From the NCBI RefSeq assembly GCF_028747985.1, contig NZ_CP118108.1, positions 140,001 to 204,000 of the forward strand: a stretch of DNA of 64,000 nucleotides, in the 5' to 3' direction. The notes beneath the pieces were generated by a model, which saw only the letters and a list, made by a program, of their open reading frames with translations, made no database searches and was not told the origin of the DNA. The DNA is from Paenibacillus urinalis (GTDB taxonomy: Bacteria > Bacillota > Bacilli > Paenibacillales > Paenibacillaceae). The position numbers were made by a program, and so were the translations under genes. Positions 41,621 through 50,672 of this stretch are shown here, in pieces (the first letter of the stretch is position 1; the number at the start of each line of letters is the position of its first letter).

Positions 41621-42583
41621 ATGACACTAAGCAAATCGACGAGAGCCGTGCCCAAGAGAGGGCATAAGCTAAAGTCCGCGGGCCGCAGCCGCTACTTGCG
41701 ATCGGAAGGAAGATGGGGACTCCTGATGGTGTCCCCGTATCTTATTCATTTCGTCGTATTCGTCGCCGGCCCGCTACTTGTCTCCCTGTATTTCAGCTTT
41801 TCCGATTATGACATGCTGACCCCGCCGCAGTGGATCGGGACAGAGAACTATAACAAGCTGTTTAACGAGCCGCTGTTCTGGAAGTCGCTGTGGAATACGA
41901 TCTATTTTGCCATTTTGTTTGTGCCGCTGCAGACGATTCTCGCCCTGGTTCTGGCTGTGATGCTGAATCAGAAGCTAAAAGGACTCAAATGGTTCCGAAT
42001 GGCACATTTTATCCCGGTTATCTCTTCGTGGACGGTCATCCTGTATGTTGCGGATGCGATTTTTAATCCTCGGTTCGGATTTGCCAACTCCCTGCTGGTG
42101 AAGTGGGGATTTGAGCCGCAGCAATGGCTGAACAGTGAAAACTGGGTTATTCCGCTGCTCGTCATTATTGCCGTATGGAAAGGCATCGGGTACATCATGG
42201 TGCTGTTCCTGGCAGGTCTGCAAAATGTACCGAATGAGCTGTACGAGGCTGCTGAGATGGATGGTGCAGGTGTGCTTCGCAAATTCCGGAGCATCACTGT
42301 GCCGCTGATCTCGCCGACGACGTTTCTAGTCATTATACTCAGTACAATCTCCACGTTTCAGGCGTTTGAGCAGATCTATGTCATGACAGGCGGCGGGGAC
42401 ATTGCAGCAGCAGGAGGTCCGCGTGATTCCAGTCTTGTACTTATGCTGTATCTGTATCGTGAAGGGTTCTCGTTCCTCCACATGGGCTATGCCTCGGCCA
42501 TTGCCTGGGTGCTGTTCGTGATCTTATTCAGCCTGACGCTCGTGCAGATGAAGCTGCAGAACCGCTGGGTGCATTACAACTAG
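41621..42583 (+). CDS. Sugar ABC importer permease (MalF type)
   Basis: 320 residues with six predicted membrane segments and the EAA loop YEAAEMDGAGVLRKFRSITV that contacts the ATPase. Basic N-terminus in the cytoplasm. RBS AAAGGAG, 23 bases after the binding-protein gene. Forms the channel with the next permease. Confidence 0.94.
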   Translation: MTLSKSTRAVPKRGHKLKSAGRSRYLRSEGRWGLLMVSPYLIHFVVFVAGPLLVSLYFSFSDYDMLTPPQWIGTENYNKLFNEPLFWKSLWNTIYFAILFVPLQTILALVLAVMLNQKLKGLKWFRMAHFIPVISSWTVILYVADAIFNPRFGFANSLLVKWGFEPQQWLNSENWVIPLLVIIAVWKGIGYIMVLFLAGLQNVPNELYEAAEMDGAGVLRKFRSITVPLISPTTFLVIILSTISTFQAFEQIYVMTGGGDIAAAGGPRDSSLVLMLYLYREGFSFLHMGYASAIAWVLFVILFSLTLVQMKLQNRWVHYN

Positions 42584-42747
42584 GTGGTTAGAGGTTAGAG
42601 TTCGGTCGCTAGAAGCTAGATCCTAGAACCTGTTCACTAGAGCTAATCACTGGTGCTCATTCAAGCACTTGATCTAATCAGATTAGCAGTAATAAGGTCT
42701 ATTTTTAAATGATAAGAAGCGTCTTCCTATAGGAAGGAGGTCAATCC

Positions 42748-43578
42748 ATGAAATCCTCTGGTAAGAAATCCGGTAAGATCATTGCTTATATCGCAATCGT
42801 GATCAGCTCGCTCATCATGCTGGTTCCTTTTGTTAAGGCGATTCTGAACTCATTAAAAACATATGCAGAATACACCGCCGTACCGCCGACCTGGTTCCCA
42901 AAAGACTTTCAGTGGTCCAACTATGCGGAGGTATTAAAGCTGGGCGATTTCGGCACGCAGACGATGAACAGCTTCATTGTTGCCATTCTGTCTGTGGTCG
43001 GAACCTTGCTGTCCTGCTCACTGGTGGGGTATGCCTTTGCCAGGCTCCGTTTTCCCTTTAAAAACGTTCTGTTCATGTTTGTACTCGGCACGATGATGAT
43101 CCCTCCCGTGGTTATCATCATTCCACATTTTATCATCTTCAACTCGATGAACATGCTGGATACACTTACACCGCTGTGGGTTATTGAATGGCTTGCCCAG
43201 CCGTTCGGCATCTTTCTGATGCGGCAGGCTTTTCTCAGCATACCGGGTGAGTATGAGGAGTCAGCGAAGATGGAAGGAGCCAATCCGCTGCGGATCTACT
43301 GGCGCATTTATATGCCTCTGAGTCTGCCGTCGCTCGCGACACTCTCTATTTTTACATTCATGACCAAATGGAATGAGATTCTGGCACCGTCCATTTATTT
43401 GAGCTCCAGCGAGAAGTTTACACTGCCGATCGGCATCTTGGGTCTAAAAGGTCAATGGGTCGGCAATGAGCAGCTGATGGTCGCTGCGGCGCTGATGAGC
43501 TTGCTGCCGATTCTGCTCGTATTTCTGTTTGCGGAGAAGTACTTCGTGCAGAACCATACGGCGTCGGGCATTAAATGA
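42748..43578 (+). CDS. Sugar ABC importer permease (MalG type)
   Basis: 276 residues, six membrane segments, EAA loop YEESAKMEGANPLRIYWRIY. Partner of the preceding permease. It follows a 164-base spacer that contains several copies of CTAGA-like words but no gene, and has a strong GGAAGGAGG site. No ATP-binding subunit follows, so the system must borrow one, most simply the UgpC/MsmX-type ATPase at 2591. Confidence 0.94.
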   Translation: MKSSGKKSGKIIAYIAIVISSLIMLVPFVKAILNSLKTYAEYTAVPPTWFPKDFQWSNYAEVLKLGDFGTQTMNSFIVAILSVVGTLLSCSLVGYAFARLRFPFKNVLFMFVLGTMMIPPVVIIIPHFIIFNSMNMLDTLTPLWVIEWLAQPFGIFLMRQAFLSIPGEYEESAKMEGANPLRIYWRIYMPLSLPSLATLSIFTFMTKWNEILAPSIYLSSSEKFTLPIGILGLKGQWVGNEQLMVAAALMSLLPILLVFLFAEKYFVQNHTASGIK

Positions 43579-43617
43579 TACGGAACTGGATGTTGCCCGT
43601 AAGGAGGGAGAGTAAGG

Positions 43618-44619
43618 ATGGATCATAATGAGGCAAGTCGGGAAGATCAGGACAAGACAAAATCATCTAATTATAATCCGCTTCCGCGTGCTCACTCGCA
43701 GCTGCGTACTGACAGGCAGGAGGATGGCATTGTGTCTCATGACCGTTTATTTCCTGTCGCGGCTTTCAGTGGGACCCTGATCGAGTACAGCCTTTCGGAA
43801 GCAATGAGAATTACGGCTGAACTTGGTTTTGATGGTATTGAGATTGCCTGTCGTTCTCCTCACCTTCCGCTAGATATGCCGCTTCAGGAAGCCAGAAAAG
43901 TGAGAGAGCGGGCAGAGGAGCTGGGACTTGCCATTCCAGCCTTAGCAGGATATGTCGGATACTTCTCTAACTTGACGGTAGAGGAGTGTAAGGCTGCTGT
44001 AGAAGATGTTCGGCAGCTCATTCAGATTGCAAGTGTACTGGGCGTCCCTTATGTTCGTGTGTTTCCGGGTGGCCCCAATGCATTTAAGGCAGAGGAGCAT
44101 CACTACGAGCAGGCAGCCCGGTATTTGCGAGCCTGTGTAGAAGAGGCGGCGGAATCAGGGGTTCAAATCCTTATTGAGATTCATAACCAAACGCTGACAG
44201 AGGACGCCGTTAGCGCTATGAAGCTGCAGGGATTAACAGGGGATGACAGGCTGGGATTCATCCATGATGCAGGCAACATGTACATCTCCGATGTTGATTA
44301 TGGGGCTGAATCGGTTCAGCAGCTCGGTGCTTCTCTCCGCCATGTCCATGTAAAGGATGAGCGGAGAATGGCGACTGCGGGTGAGGAAGGGACGTTTGTC
44401 AATCTGACTCGCCACGGGAATGAGGCATTTATGCAGTGCCGTTTGGGAGAGGGCGAGGTAGATCACGCGCCGCTGCTGGCGGCTCTGCATCAGAGCGGAT
44501 ATAGCGGGTGGATTACGCTGGAATGTGCAGCGCCTTATCCTGCGGTCGAGCGCCTTGCTTATGACCTGAAGGAGATTCAAAGATTGATGGCAGAGGTGAA
44601 GGCACAGCACCAGAGATAA
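43618..44619 (+). CDS. Sugar phosphate isomerase/epimerase (xylose isomerase-like TIM barrel)
   Basis: 333 residues. After a polar ~45-residue N-terminal extension the protein follows the AP-endonuclease-2/IolE-type fold: ELGFDGIEIACR, YVRVFPGGPN, ILIEIHNQTL, GFIHDAGNMY, HVHVKDER and a final GWITLECAAP, which together give metal ligands Glu, Asp/His, His and Glu. Likely isomerises or epimerises a keto-sugar or sugar phosphate released after import. ATG 43618 has AAGGAGGGAG upstream, so the extension is probably real; an internal GTG near 43732 is the alternative. Confidence 0.85.
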   Translation: MDHNEASREDQDKTKSSNYNPLPRAHSQLRTDRQEDGIVSHDRLFPVAAFSGTLIEYSLSEAMRITAELGFDGIEIACRSPHLPLDMPLQEARKVRERAEELGLAIPALAGYVGYFSNLTVEECKAAVEDVRQLIQIASVLGVPYVRVFPGGPNAFKAEEHHYEQAARYLRACVEEAAESGVQILIEIHNQTLTEDAVSAMKLQGLTGDDRLGFIHDAGNMYISDVDYGAESVQQLGASLRHVHVKDERRMATAGEEGTFVNLTRHGNEAFMQCRLGEGEVDHAPLLAALHQSGYSGWITLECAAPYPAVERLAYDLKEIQRLMAEVKAQHQR

Positions 44620-44851
44620 AGGGGAAGCCGCTAGATTCAGGCGTTACTTGGGAAGTGGTACAGGTGAGATGAGGGATTCAGCAGTAGCAGCAGCATAGGG
44701 AAGTAAAAAGAGCTAAAGTGAAGCTGCAATTTTATTGGTGAAAGGCAAGTGCAATTGAAGATAGAGGCGAGGGCGGAGAGCATTTAAGCAGAGTTAGGCG
44801 TATTGGAGCATGACATTTTGTAAAAATCTCTTAGTGGAAAGGAGAGGTATG

Positions 44852-45925
44852 ATGTCATCTGTAAGAGGCTTGCCGGGATCACGAAGGGCGGAGAGGTTTG
44901 CGGTGATCGGCTGTCAGCATCCGCATATCTCGATTTTTATCGAGGAGATGCTGGAGCTCGGTTATGCGTGTGCGGGCATATTTGAACCAGGTGATCCAGT
45001 GCTGGCGAATCAGCTGGCTGCCAAGTACCAGCTGCAGCTTGTAGACAGCAGTAAGGAGCTGCTTGAGCCGGAGCAGGTTCGAATCATAGGGAGCTCTGCC
45101 ATCAATAACCTTAAGCTGGGGATCGCGCTCGAATGTGAGAAATACGGCAAGCACCTGATGCTGGATAAGCCAGCGGTTGTTCACTGGAAGGGGTATAACG
45201 AGCTTGAGGAGCTAATCAATAGAGGGAATATTCAGTTAGGGATGCTGTTAACAGAGCGTTATCGACCTTCATTATATACGCTGCGCGAAATGGTGCTGAA
45301 TGGTGAGCTGGGAGAGATCATGAGTATTACCATGCGGAAGCCGCATCGGCTGCGGCCGGAGACCCGTCCAGCCTGGCACTTCAACAAGCAGGAGTCGGGA
45401 GGCATTATTATTGACTTGCTGGTGCATGACTTTGATCTGCTGCGCTGGCTGACGGGTCAAGAGATTCACAGCATTCAGGCAGCAATGGGCAAGAGAATCC
45501 TGCCACAGTATCCAGACTTTTACGATACGGCCGCTGTTCAAACCGTACTGGATGGCGGGGTAAGTGCTCAGCTGTATGCGGATTGGCATGCCCCGGAGAA
45601 ATGCTGGACTTGGGGAGATGGACGCATCTTCGTGACAGGCACCTTGGGGAGCGCCGAAATTCGGCTCGCAGGTGATCCGGCAGCGAAGCTGGATGGTGAA
45701 GAGGAGCTGCTGCTCGTGATGACCCATGAGGAGCCCTTGCAGCAAGTGCCGCTGCGTATGCCTCCTGTTCGCATCGTGGAGGATTTTATAAACCGGATTG
45801 AGGGGAAGCCGCATGAATTTACGCATGAGGATCTCTTGGCAGCTACAAGAGCCACACTGCTGGCAGATGAGCAGGCAGAGCGGGTCCATGTTTACTCTAA
45901 AAAGGAACATATAAAGAAAGGGTGA
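44852..45925 (+). CDS. Gfo/Idh/MocA-type oxidoreductase
   Basis: About 357 residues. The family pattern is clear in the middle (HLMLDKPAVVHW, standing for the usual EKP motif, and IIIDLLVHDFDLLRWLTG with the catalytic-region His/Asp). The N-terminal dinucleotide loop reads VIGCQHPHISIF where GxGxxG is usual, so cofactor binding may differ. ATG 44852 suits AAAGGAG at 44838-44844. It probably oxidises or reduces a sugar together with the next gene, whose product is of the same family. Confidence 0.85.
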   Translation: MSSVRGLPGSRRAERFAVIGCQHPHISIFIEEMLELGYACAGIFEPGDPVLANQLAAKYQLQLVDSSKELLEPEQVRIIGSSAINNLKLGIALECEKYGKHLMLDKPAVVHWKGYNELEELINRGNIQLGMLLTERYRPSLYTLREMVLNGELGEIMSITMRKPHRLRPETRPAWHFNKQESGGIIIDLLVHDFDLLRWLTGQEIHSIQAAMGKRILPQYPDFYDTAAVQTVLDGGVSAQLYADWHAPEKCWTWGDGRIFVTGTLGSAEIRLAGDPAAKLDGEEELLLVMTHEEPLQQVPLRMPPVRIVEDFINRIEGKPHEFTHEDLLAATRATLLADEQAERVHVYSKKEHIKKG

Positions 45926-45931
45926 GTGGTT

Positions 45932-46960
45932 ATGTCAGCAGGAATGATGCCTGTGAGATATGGGATTGTGGGCTGCGGAATTATTGCCGAGGTTCATGCC
46001 AGTGAGATCGCAAAGCTAGCGGAAGCAGAGCTTGTCGCGGTATGTGATGTGAATCCGGATCAGGCAGCGCGATTCGCTGCACAATATGGGGCAGCCGCAT
46101 ACTCGAATCTGGATGAGTTATTAGCAAGGCCCGACATCGAAGTGGTATCCATCTGTACACCCAGCGGACTGCACGAGGAGCAGGTCGTTCGAGCGGCAAG
46201 AGCGGGTAAACACATCCTTGTCGAGAAGCCGATGGCGATCCAGATGGAAGGCGTAGAGCGCATGATTGAAGCCTGTGAGCAGGAGGAAGTTCTGCTTGCT
46301 ACCGTATTTCCCCGCCGCATGTCACCGCAAGCACAGTATGCGAAACAGCTTATTGCCTCTGGTGCGCTTGGCAAGCTGAGTCTGTGTTCCGCCTACGTGA
46401 AGATCTATCGGAGTCAGGCTTATTATGACAGTGCGGGATGGCGTGGAACATGGGCGATGGACGGAGGCGGAGCCATGATGAATCAGGGCATACATACCGT
46501 GGATATGCTCCAGTGGCTGGCAGGCCCAGTTGCTTCGCTTGAGGGAAGAGCCCGAAATGTGCTGCGAGATATTGAGGTGGAGGACACGGTAACCTCACTG
46601 CTCCAATATGAAAATGGTGCGATGGGTGTACTGGAGATTACGACAACCGCTTATAAAGGGAAGGGTCAGCGTTTAGAGCTATATGGCGAAACGGGCACAC
46701 TGATCATTGAAGAGGATGATATTGTAATGCTGGAGCTGGATGGAGCAGAGGTTACACTGCCGGAGTTTGCCCCTTTTGCCGTCATTCCAGACGGGCATCG
46801 GGAGCAGCTTCGAGATTTGGCTTATGCAGTGCGTGAAGGACGTACACCGGTGGTACCGGGGACAGAGGGAAGGCATTCGCTGGAGATTATTTTGGGGACG
46901 TATGCATCCTCGCGTCTGAAGCAGGAGATTAAGCTCAAAGAGCATTTTTCAATGGTGTAG
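45932..46960 (+). CDS. Gfo/Idh/MocA-type oxidoreductase
   Basis: About 342 residues. Canonical Rossmann motif GIVGCGIIAEVHA, EKPMAIQ (catalytic Lys region), and GGGAMMNQGIHTVDMLQWLAG. NAD(P)-dependent sugar or inositol dehydrogenase family. ATG 45932 follows AAAGGGTGAG; the preceding gene ends 6 bases before it, so both are likely translated together. Paired Gfo/Idh enzymes with a xylose isomerase-like protein recall pathways through keto-sugar intermediates; the actual substrate is unknown. Confidence 0.9.
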   Translation: MSAGMMPVRYGIVGCGIIAEVHASEIAKLAEAELVAVCDVNPDQAARFAAQYGAAAYSNLDELLARPDIEVVSICTPSGLHEEQVVRAARAGKHILVEKPMAIQMEGVERMIEACEQEEVLLATVFPRRMSPQAQYAKQLIASGALGKLSLCSAYVKIYRSQAYYDSAGWRGTWAMDGGGAMMNQGIHTVDMLQWLAGPVASLEGRARNVLRDIEVEDTVTSLLQYENGAMGVLEITTTAYKGKGQRLELYGETGTLIIEEDDIVMLELDGAEVTLPEFAPFAVIPDGHREQLRDLAYAVREGRTPVVPGTEGRHSLEIILGTYASSRLKQEIKLKEHFSMV

Positions 46961-47030
46961 GGGAGCAGCAGGAATGCAAAATTGAAATGGAATCCTCATT
47001 AGGCTGTTAGGAAGAAAGGCGGGTGAGAGG

Positions 47031-47840
47031 GTGAGTGAGCTCATGATTACACCAGTATTTCAAACGCATGCAGATCAGCTGAAGGTCAGCATATATGCAA
47101 CACGCGAAGAGATGGGGAAGGCGGCTGCCGCAGAGGCCGTTCGTTCTTTACAGCAGCGGCTACGCATACAGGACCGGGTGAGAGTTATTTTTGCTGCAGC
47201 TCCATCGCAAAATGAATTTTTGCAAGCGCTTATGGAAGCAGCCGATGTGGAGTGGGGCAGGGTGGAAGCTTTTCATATGGATGAGTATATCGGGTTGTCC
47301 CGCACGGCAGAACAAAGCTTTGCCAGATTTGTAGAGGAGCGGGTCATACAGGCGGCAGAACCGGGGCTAAACGCATGGCATCCACTAGACGGGAAGGCGG
47401 AACCGGCAGCGGAGTGCCGCAGGTATGAAGGGCTCTTGAGGGAGAGACCGATTGACTTTGTATTTATGGGAATTGGTGAGAACGGCCATATTGCCTTCAA
47501 CGATCCTCCGGTGGCTGATTTTTCAGATCAGGCTTGGGTGAAGCCGGTGGAGCTGGATGAGGCGTGCAGGCAGCAGCAGGTGAATGATGGCTGCTTTCCG
47601 AGCTTCGACGAAGTACCCACCTATGCGCTTACATTGACGGTGCCCGCACTCATGTCCGGAACAGAGCTGTTCTGTATGGTACCAGGACCAACCAAAAAGC
47701 AGGCGGTATATAACACGGTGAACGGTAAGATTAGCGAAGCTTGTCCGGCCAGCATTTTAAGAACCCACCCGAGGTGTACTTTGTATGTAGATTTGGCAGC
47801 TTGGGGTGAAATGAATGAACATGAATCCCCTTTAAAATAA
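47031..47840 (+). CDS. nagB: Glucosamine-6-phosphate deaminase
   Basis: 269 residues. Catalytic-site motifs AFHMDEYIGL (Asp) and GIGENGHIAFNDPP (Asp/His) match NagB, which converts glucosamine-6-phosphate to fructose-6-phosphate and ammonia. GTG 47031 follows GAGAGGG. Divergent from textbook NagB in some places, so a deaminase for a related amino-sugar phosphate is possible. Works with the NagA encoded next. Confidence 0.9.
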   Translation: MSELMITPVFQTHADQLKVSIYATREEMGKAAAAEAVRSLQQRLRIQDRVRVIFAAAPSQNEFLQALMEAADVEWGRVEAFHMDEYIGLSRTAEQSFARFVEERVIQAAEPGLNAWHPLDGKAEPAAECRRYEGLLRERPIDFVFMGIGENGHIAFNDPPVADFSDQAWVKPVELDEACRQQQVNDGCFPSFDEVPTYALTLTVPALMSGTELFCMVPGPTKKQAVYNTVNGKISEACPASILRTHPRCTLYVDLAAWGEMNEHESPLK

Positions 47841-47894
47841 AGAGTGTATTTAAGCGGAGACATAGCCTTTTACAGCTAATTTTCCATGTTATCG

Positions 47895-47916
47895 AGCGTC
47901 GTTAAGACGCTTTTTT
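47895..47916 (+). terminator. Terminator between nagB and nagA
   Basis: AGCGTC and GACGCT pair around GTTAA, followed by six T. It ends 24 bases before the nagA start, so most transcription from the importer operon should stop before nagA unless it is read through. Confidence 0.75.
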
Positions 47917-47939
47917 ATATGAGAAGGAGGTTAGTCTAG

Positions 47940-49073
47940 ATGGTTAACACGCGATATACGGAAGCTGTGCATTATGCCACTGGGGAACGAATCAGGGTGG
48001 AGATGACAGATGATAGCTTGGCCGCTCTAGCAGGTATGAATAATGAAACGGTCTATTTCGCGCCAGGTCTAGTTGATCTGCAGGTAAATGGATACATGGG
48101 TATTGATTTTAATAGCCCAGATCTTACGGTGGAGCAGGTTCACCAAGTAACTAGACTGTTACAAGCCGTTGGTGTCGTCAAATACTGCCCGACTGTAATT
48201 ACAAACAGTGAAGAAGCAATGAGTCAGTCCTTGCGAGTAATTGCGGCAGCCTGTGCAGTAAATGAGATCACAAGGAGGAGCATAGCGGGGGTGCATTTGG
48301 AAGGTCCTTTTATCTCACCAGAGGACGGCCCCAGGGGAGCACACCCAGCGGAATTTGTGACTGCACCGGATATAGATCTGTTTCAGCGCCTGCAGAGTGC
48401 TGCCACAGGGATGATCCGGATTGTGACGATGTCACCCGAGTGGGCTGGGAGCCAGCTGTTTATAGAGCAGTGTGTGCAGGAAGGAATCATTGTATCCATA
48501 GGGCATACAGCGGCGAGCAGTCAGCAGATTTTTGAGGCCGTAAGAGCCGGGGCGCTGATGTCTACTCATCTTGGCAATGGGGCACATCTGATGCTTCCGA
48601 GACATCCCAACTACATATGGGAGCAGCTAGCCGCTGATGAGCTGTACACCTGCTTTATTGCGGATGGATTTCATTTGCCGGATGCGGTCCAGAAGGTCAT
48701 TATGCGTGTAAAAAAGGAAAAGGCCATACTTGTCAGCGATGCGGCCCATTTGGCGGGTTTACCGGCAGGGGATTATCAGACGCATATTGGTGGAAGAGTA
48801 ACACTGACGGAATTAGGAAAGCTTCATTTGACCGCTCAGCCGGAGCTGCTTGCCGGATCGGCTCAAATGCTGATTCAGGGGATCAGCCGATTGGTTCGCA
48901 AGGGGTTGTGTACGCTCGAGGAAGCGTGGAATATGGGGTCTGTTCAACCTTGGAGACTGCTGAATAACTACAGTGAAGCTCAGCCGGAGCTTGAGCCGAG
49001 TGTTCTTTTTACAATGCGAGATGGGGAAGTGCAAGTGCTTCAAACCGCTGGCAGCGGGGTACAACGCATATAG
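47940..49073 (+). CDS. nagA: N-acetylglucosamine-6-phosphate deacetylase
   Basis: 377 residues, amidohydrolase barrel. Visible: PGLVDLQVNGYMGIDFN, the metal Glu in GVHLEGPFIS, His in IGHTAASS and STHLGNGAH, and the catalytic Asp in VSDAAHLAG. Removes acetate from GlcNAc-6-P, giving the NagB substrate. AAGGAGG precedes the ATG. The N-terminal ~35 residues form the small beta domain of the family. Last gene of the carbohydrate block. Confidence 0.9.
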   Translation: MVNTRYTEAVHYATGERIRVEMTDDSLAALAGMNNETVYFAPGLVDLQVNGYMGIDFNSPDLTVEQVHQVTRLLQAVGVVKYCPTVITNSEEAMSQSLRVIAAACAVNEITRRSIAGVHLEGPFISPEDGPRGAHPAEFVTAPDIDLFQRLQSAATGMIRIVTMSPEWAGSQLFIEQCVQEGIIVSIGHTAASSQQIFEAVRAGALMSTHLGNGAHLMLPRHPNYIWEQLAADELYTCFIADGFHLPDAVQKVIMRVKKEKAILVSDAAHLAGLPAGDYQTHIGGRVTLTELGKLHLTAQPELLAGSAQMLIQGISRLVRKGLCTLEEAWNMGSVQPWRLLNNYSEAQPELEPSVLFTMRDGEVQVLQTAGSGVQRI

Positions 49074-49207
49074 GGGTTTGTTACCTTGATTTCTCATCAT
49101 AGAATTTGATACAATGAAGTCCGGAAATGATTGTTATTTCCCGCAGTCTTATAGACGAAATGACCGTCAGTGCTTGCTACAATACGATACGAAGAGGTGA
49201 AGAGAAC

Positions 49208-49687
49208 ATGGCGAAGAAGAATGACGGCAAGGTATTAGCGCAGAATAAGAAGGCTTCCCATGACTATTTCATCGAGGATACGTATGAAGCAGGAATGGTG
49301 CTGACTGGGACAGAGATTAAGTCTCTGCGGAATGGGCGTGCGAATATTGGAGATGCGTTTGCGACCATTCGGAACGGCGAGATCCATATTCATAACATGC
49401 ATATCAGCCCGTTCGAACAAGGGAACCGCAATAACCCTGATGATCCTACACGTACGCGTAAGCTGCTCTTGCACAAGGCACAGATTAACAAGCTGCTGGG
49501 TCTGTCGAAGCAGGAGGGATACTCCATCGTACCGCTCAAGATTTATGTTCGTAATGGATATGCGAAGCTGCTGCTTGGACTGGGTAAAGGTAAGAAGCAA
49601 TATGATAAACGTGACACCGCCGCGAAGCGGGATGCACAGCGTGATATCCAGCGTGCACTGCGCGAGAAGCAGAAGATTGCTCGGTAA
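49208..49687 (+). CDS. smpB: SsrA-binding protein SmpB
   Basis: 160 residues from ATG 49208 (GAGGTGAAG upstream), with the typical N-terminus and [22 protein letters not shown], then [15 protein letters not shown] and a basic tail ([20 protein letters not shown]). Binds the tRNA-like domain of tmRNA and brings it to stalled ribosomes. ssrA follows 295 bases downstream. Confidence 0.97.
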   Translation: MAKKNDGKVLAQNKKASHDYFIEDTYEAGMVLTGTEIKSLRNGRANIGDAFATIRNGEIHIHNMHISPFEQGNRNNPDDPTRTRKLLLHKAQINKLLGLSKQEGYSIVPLKIYVRNGYAKLLLGLGKGKKQYDKRDTAAKRDAQRDIQRALREKQKIAR

Positions 49688-49834
49688 GTTGATTTGGAGT
49701 GAAGTGATAATTAATGTCTGAGTTAGCTCTGTTGCAGCTGGTCAGAATAGGTTAGGTATGACGCGCTTTTCCAACTCTCTCCTTGTTTACCTGCAAGTTA
49801 TAGATTGGAGTAAGTCGCATTATATATACTTTTG

Positions 49835-49843
49835 TGATATACT
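49835..49843 (+). promoter_or_regulatory. Possible promoter of ssrA
   Basis: TGATATACT fits an extended -10, about 140 bases before the mature tmRNA 5' end; no -35 box is evident. The 49688-49982 space otherwise holds only a possible 19-codon frame at 49920-49979 with GGAGGGGAAGG just before it. Confidence 0.35.
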
Positions 49844-49982
49844 AAGGAAGTACGAGAGAGAACAAGTGCTCTGGTATAACCAATTGCTTCTAGTCATCCT
49901 TTCACCATGGAGGGGAAGGATGCGGAATAGATCTACTGGTGCTCTTATTGATCCGATCTATCCAGGAGGCCCTTTATAACAA

Positions 49983-50343
49983 GGGGGCGTTTTTGGATTC
50001 GACGGGGATAGTTCGAGCATGAGTAGCGGGTAGTGGGGACGCGTCCGCTTCATCAACGCTAAAGCCTATTAAACGGCAAACAACAAAACAACTACGCTTT
50101 CGCAGCTTAATAACCTGCGTGCGTGCTCTCGCTCTGTATCGCCCATGTACCGGGATGAGGGCCCAACTTTAGTGGGATACGCTGTCTAGTCTCCGCCTGC
50201 GGCTAGCTGAAGAAGACAAACAGGCTGACCCAACGTAGAGCCGGTTACGGGGCGCTACTCGGGTGACATCAAAACTGTGACTACACCCGTAGAAGCTTAT
50301 GTGGCGTTATCTTCGGACAGGGGTTCGACTCCCCTCGCCTCCA
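49983..50343 (+). ncRNA. ssrA: Transfer-messenger RNA (tmRNA)
   Basis: The 5' end GGGGGCG pairs with CGCCTCC at the 3' end as a tRNA-like acceptor; GGATTCGACGGGGAT and GGGGTTCGACTCCCC are the conserved 5' and T-arm segments. CCA is not encoded. The reading frame at 50075-50107 gives GKQQNNYAFAA, followed by TAATAA, so the tag is (A)GKQQNNYAFAA. It rescues stalled ribosomes with SmpB and marks products for ClpXP. Its 3' end is the insertion point of the island that follows. Confidence 0.97.
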
Positions 50344-50349
50344 TATGTC

Positions 50350-50381
50350 AAATCCACAACCGAATCTGGTTGTGGATTTTT
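50350..50381 (+). terminator. Terminator of ssrA
   Basis: AAATCCACAACC pairs with GGTTGTGGATTT around GAATCT, followed by T. Nearly the same hairpin recurs at 59446-59481. Confidence 0.9.
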
Positions 50382-50414
50382 GCTGTCTAAGAGCTTCCAA
50401 CTTCTAAATATATC

Positions 50415-50672
50415 AAAACTTTTCTTTCCACTATCATGATTTCTGAAAAGTTTTAAGTTTCACTTGTCGGCTATTTTTCATGATCGTGGCAAGTTTGATT
50501 AATGCCTGAGCTAGTTCGGTTTATTGTGAGAAGAATGATGGATGCATCATCAACTGCTATTTTAAAAAATAGCAGTTGATTTATCCTTGATATGAGTGTA
50601 GTATTGGGCTATAAGGTAATTGTTTGCAATAGCAAAAAGGAACGTGCACATCAAGCAGTGCAAGTTCCTTTT
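50415..50672. other. Hairpin-rich non-coding leader of the DUF3800-hsdSM operon
   Basis: The 441 bases from 50344 to 50784 hold the ssrA terminator and three more inverted repeats: AAAACTTTTC with GAAAAGTTTT (50415-50424/50445-50454), a 14-bp stem (50549-50562/50567-50580), and AAAAGGAAC..GCAC with GTGC..GTTCCTTTT (50635-50672). They may be terminators, attenuators or part of a small RNA. A 70-codon frame at 50592-50804 runs through the last one and is not convincing. Confidence 0.55.
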
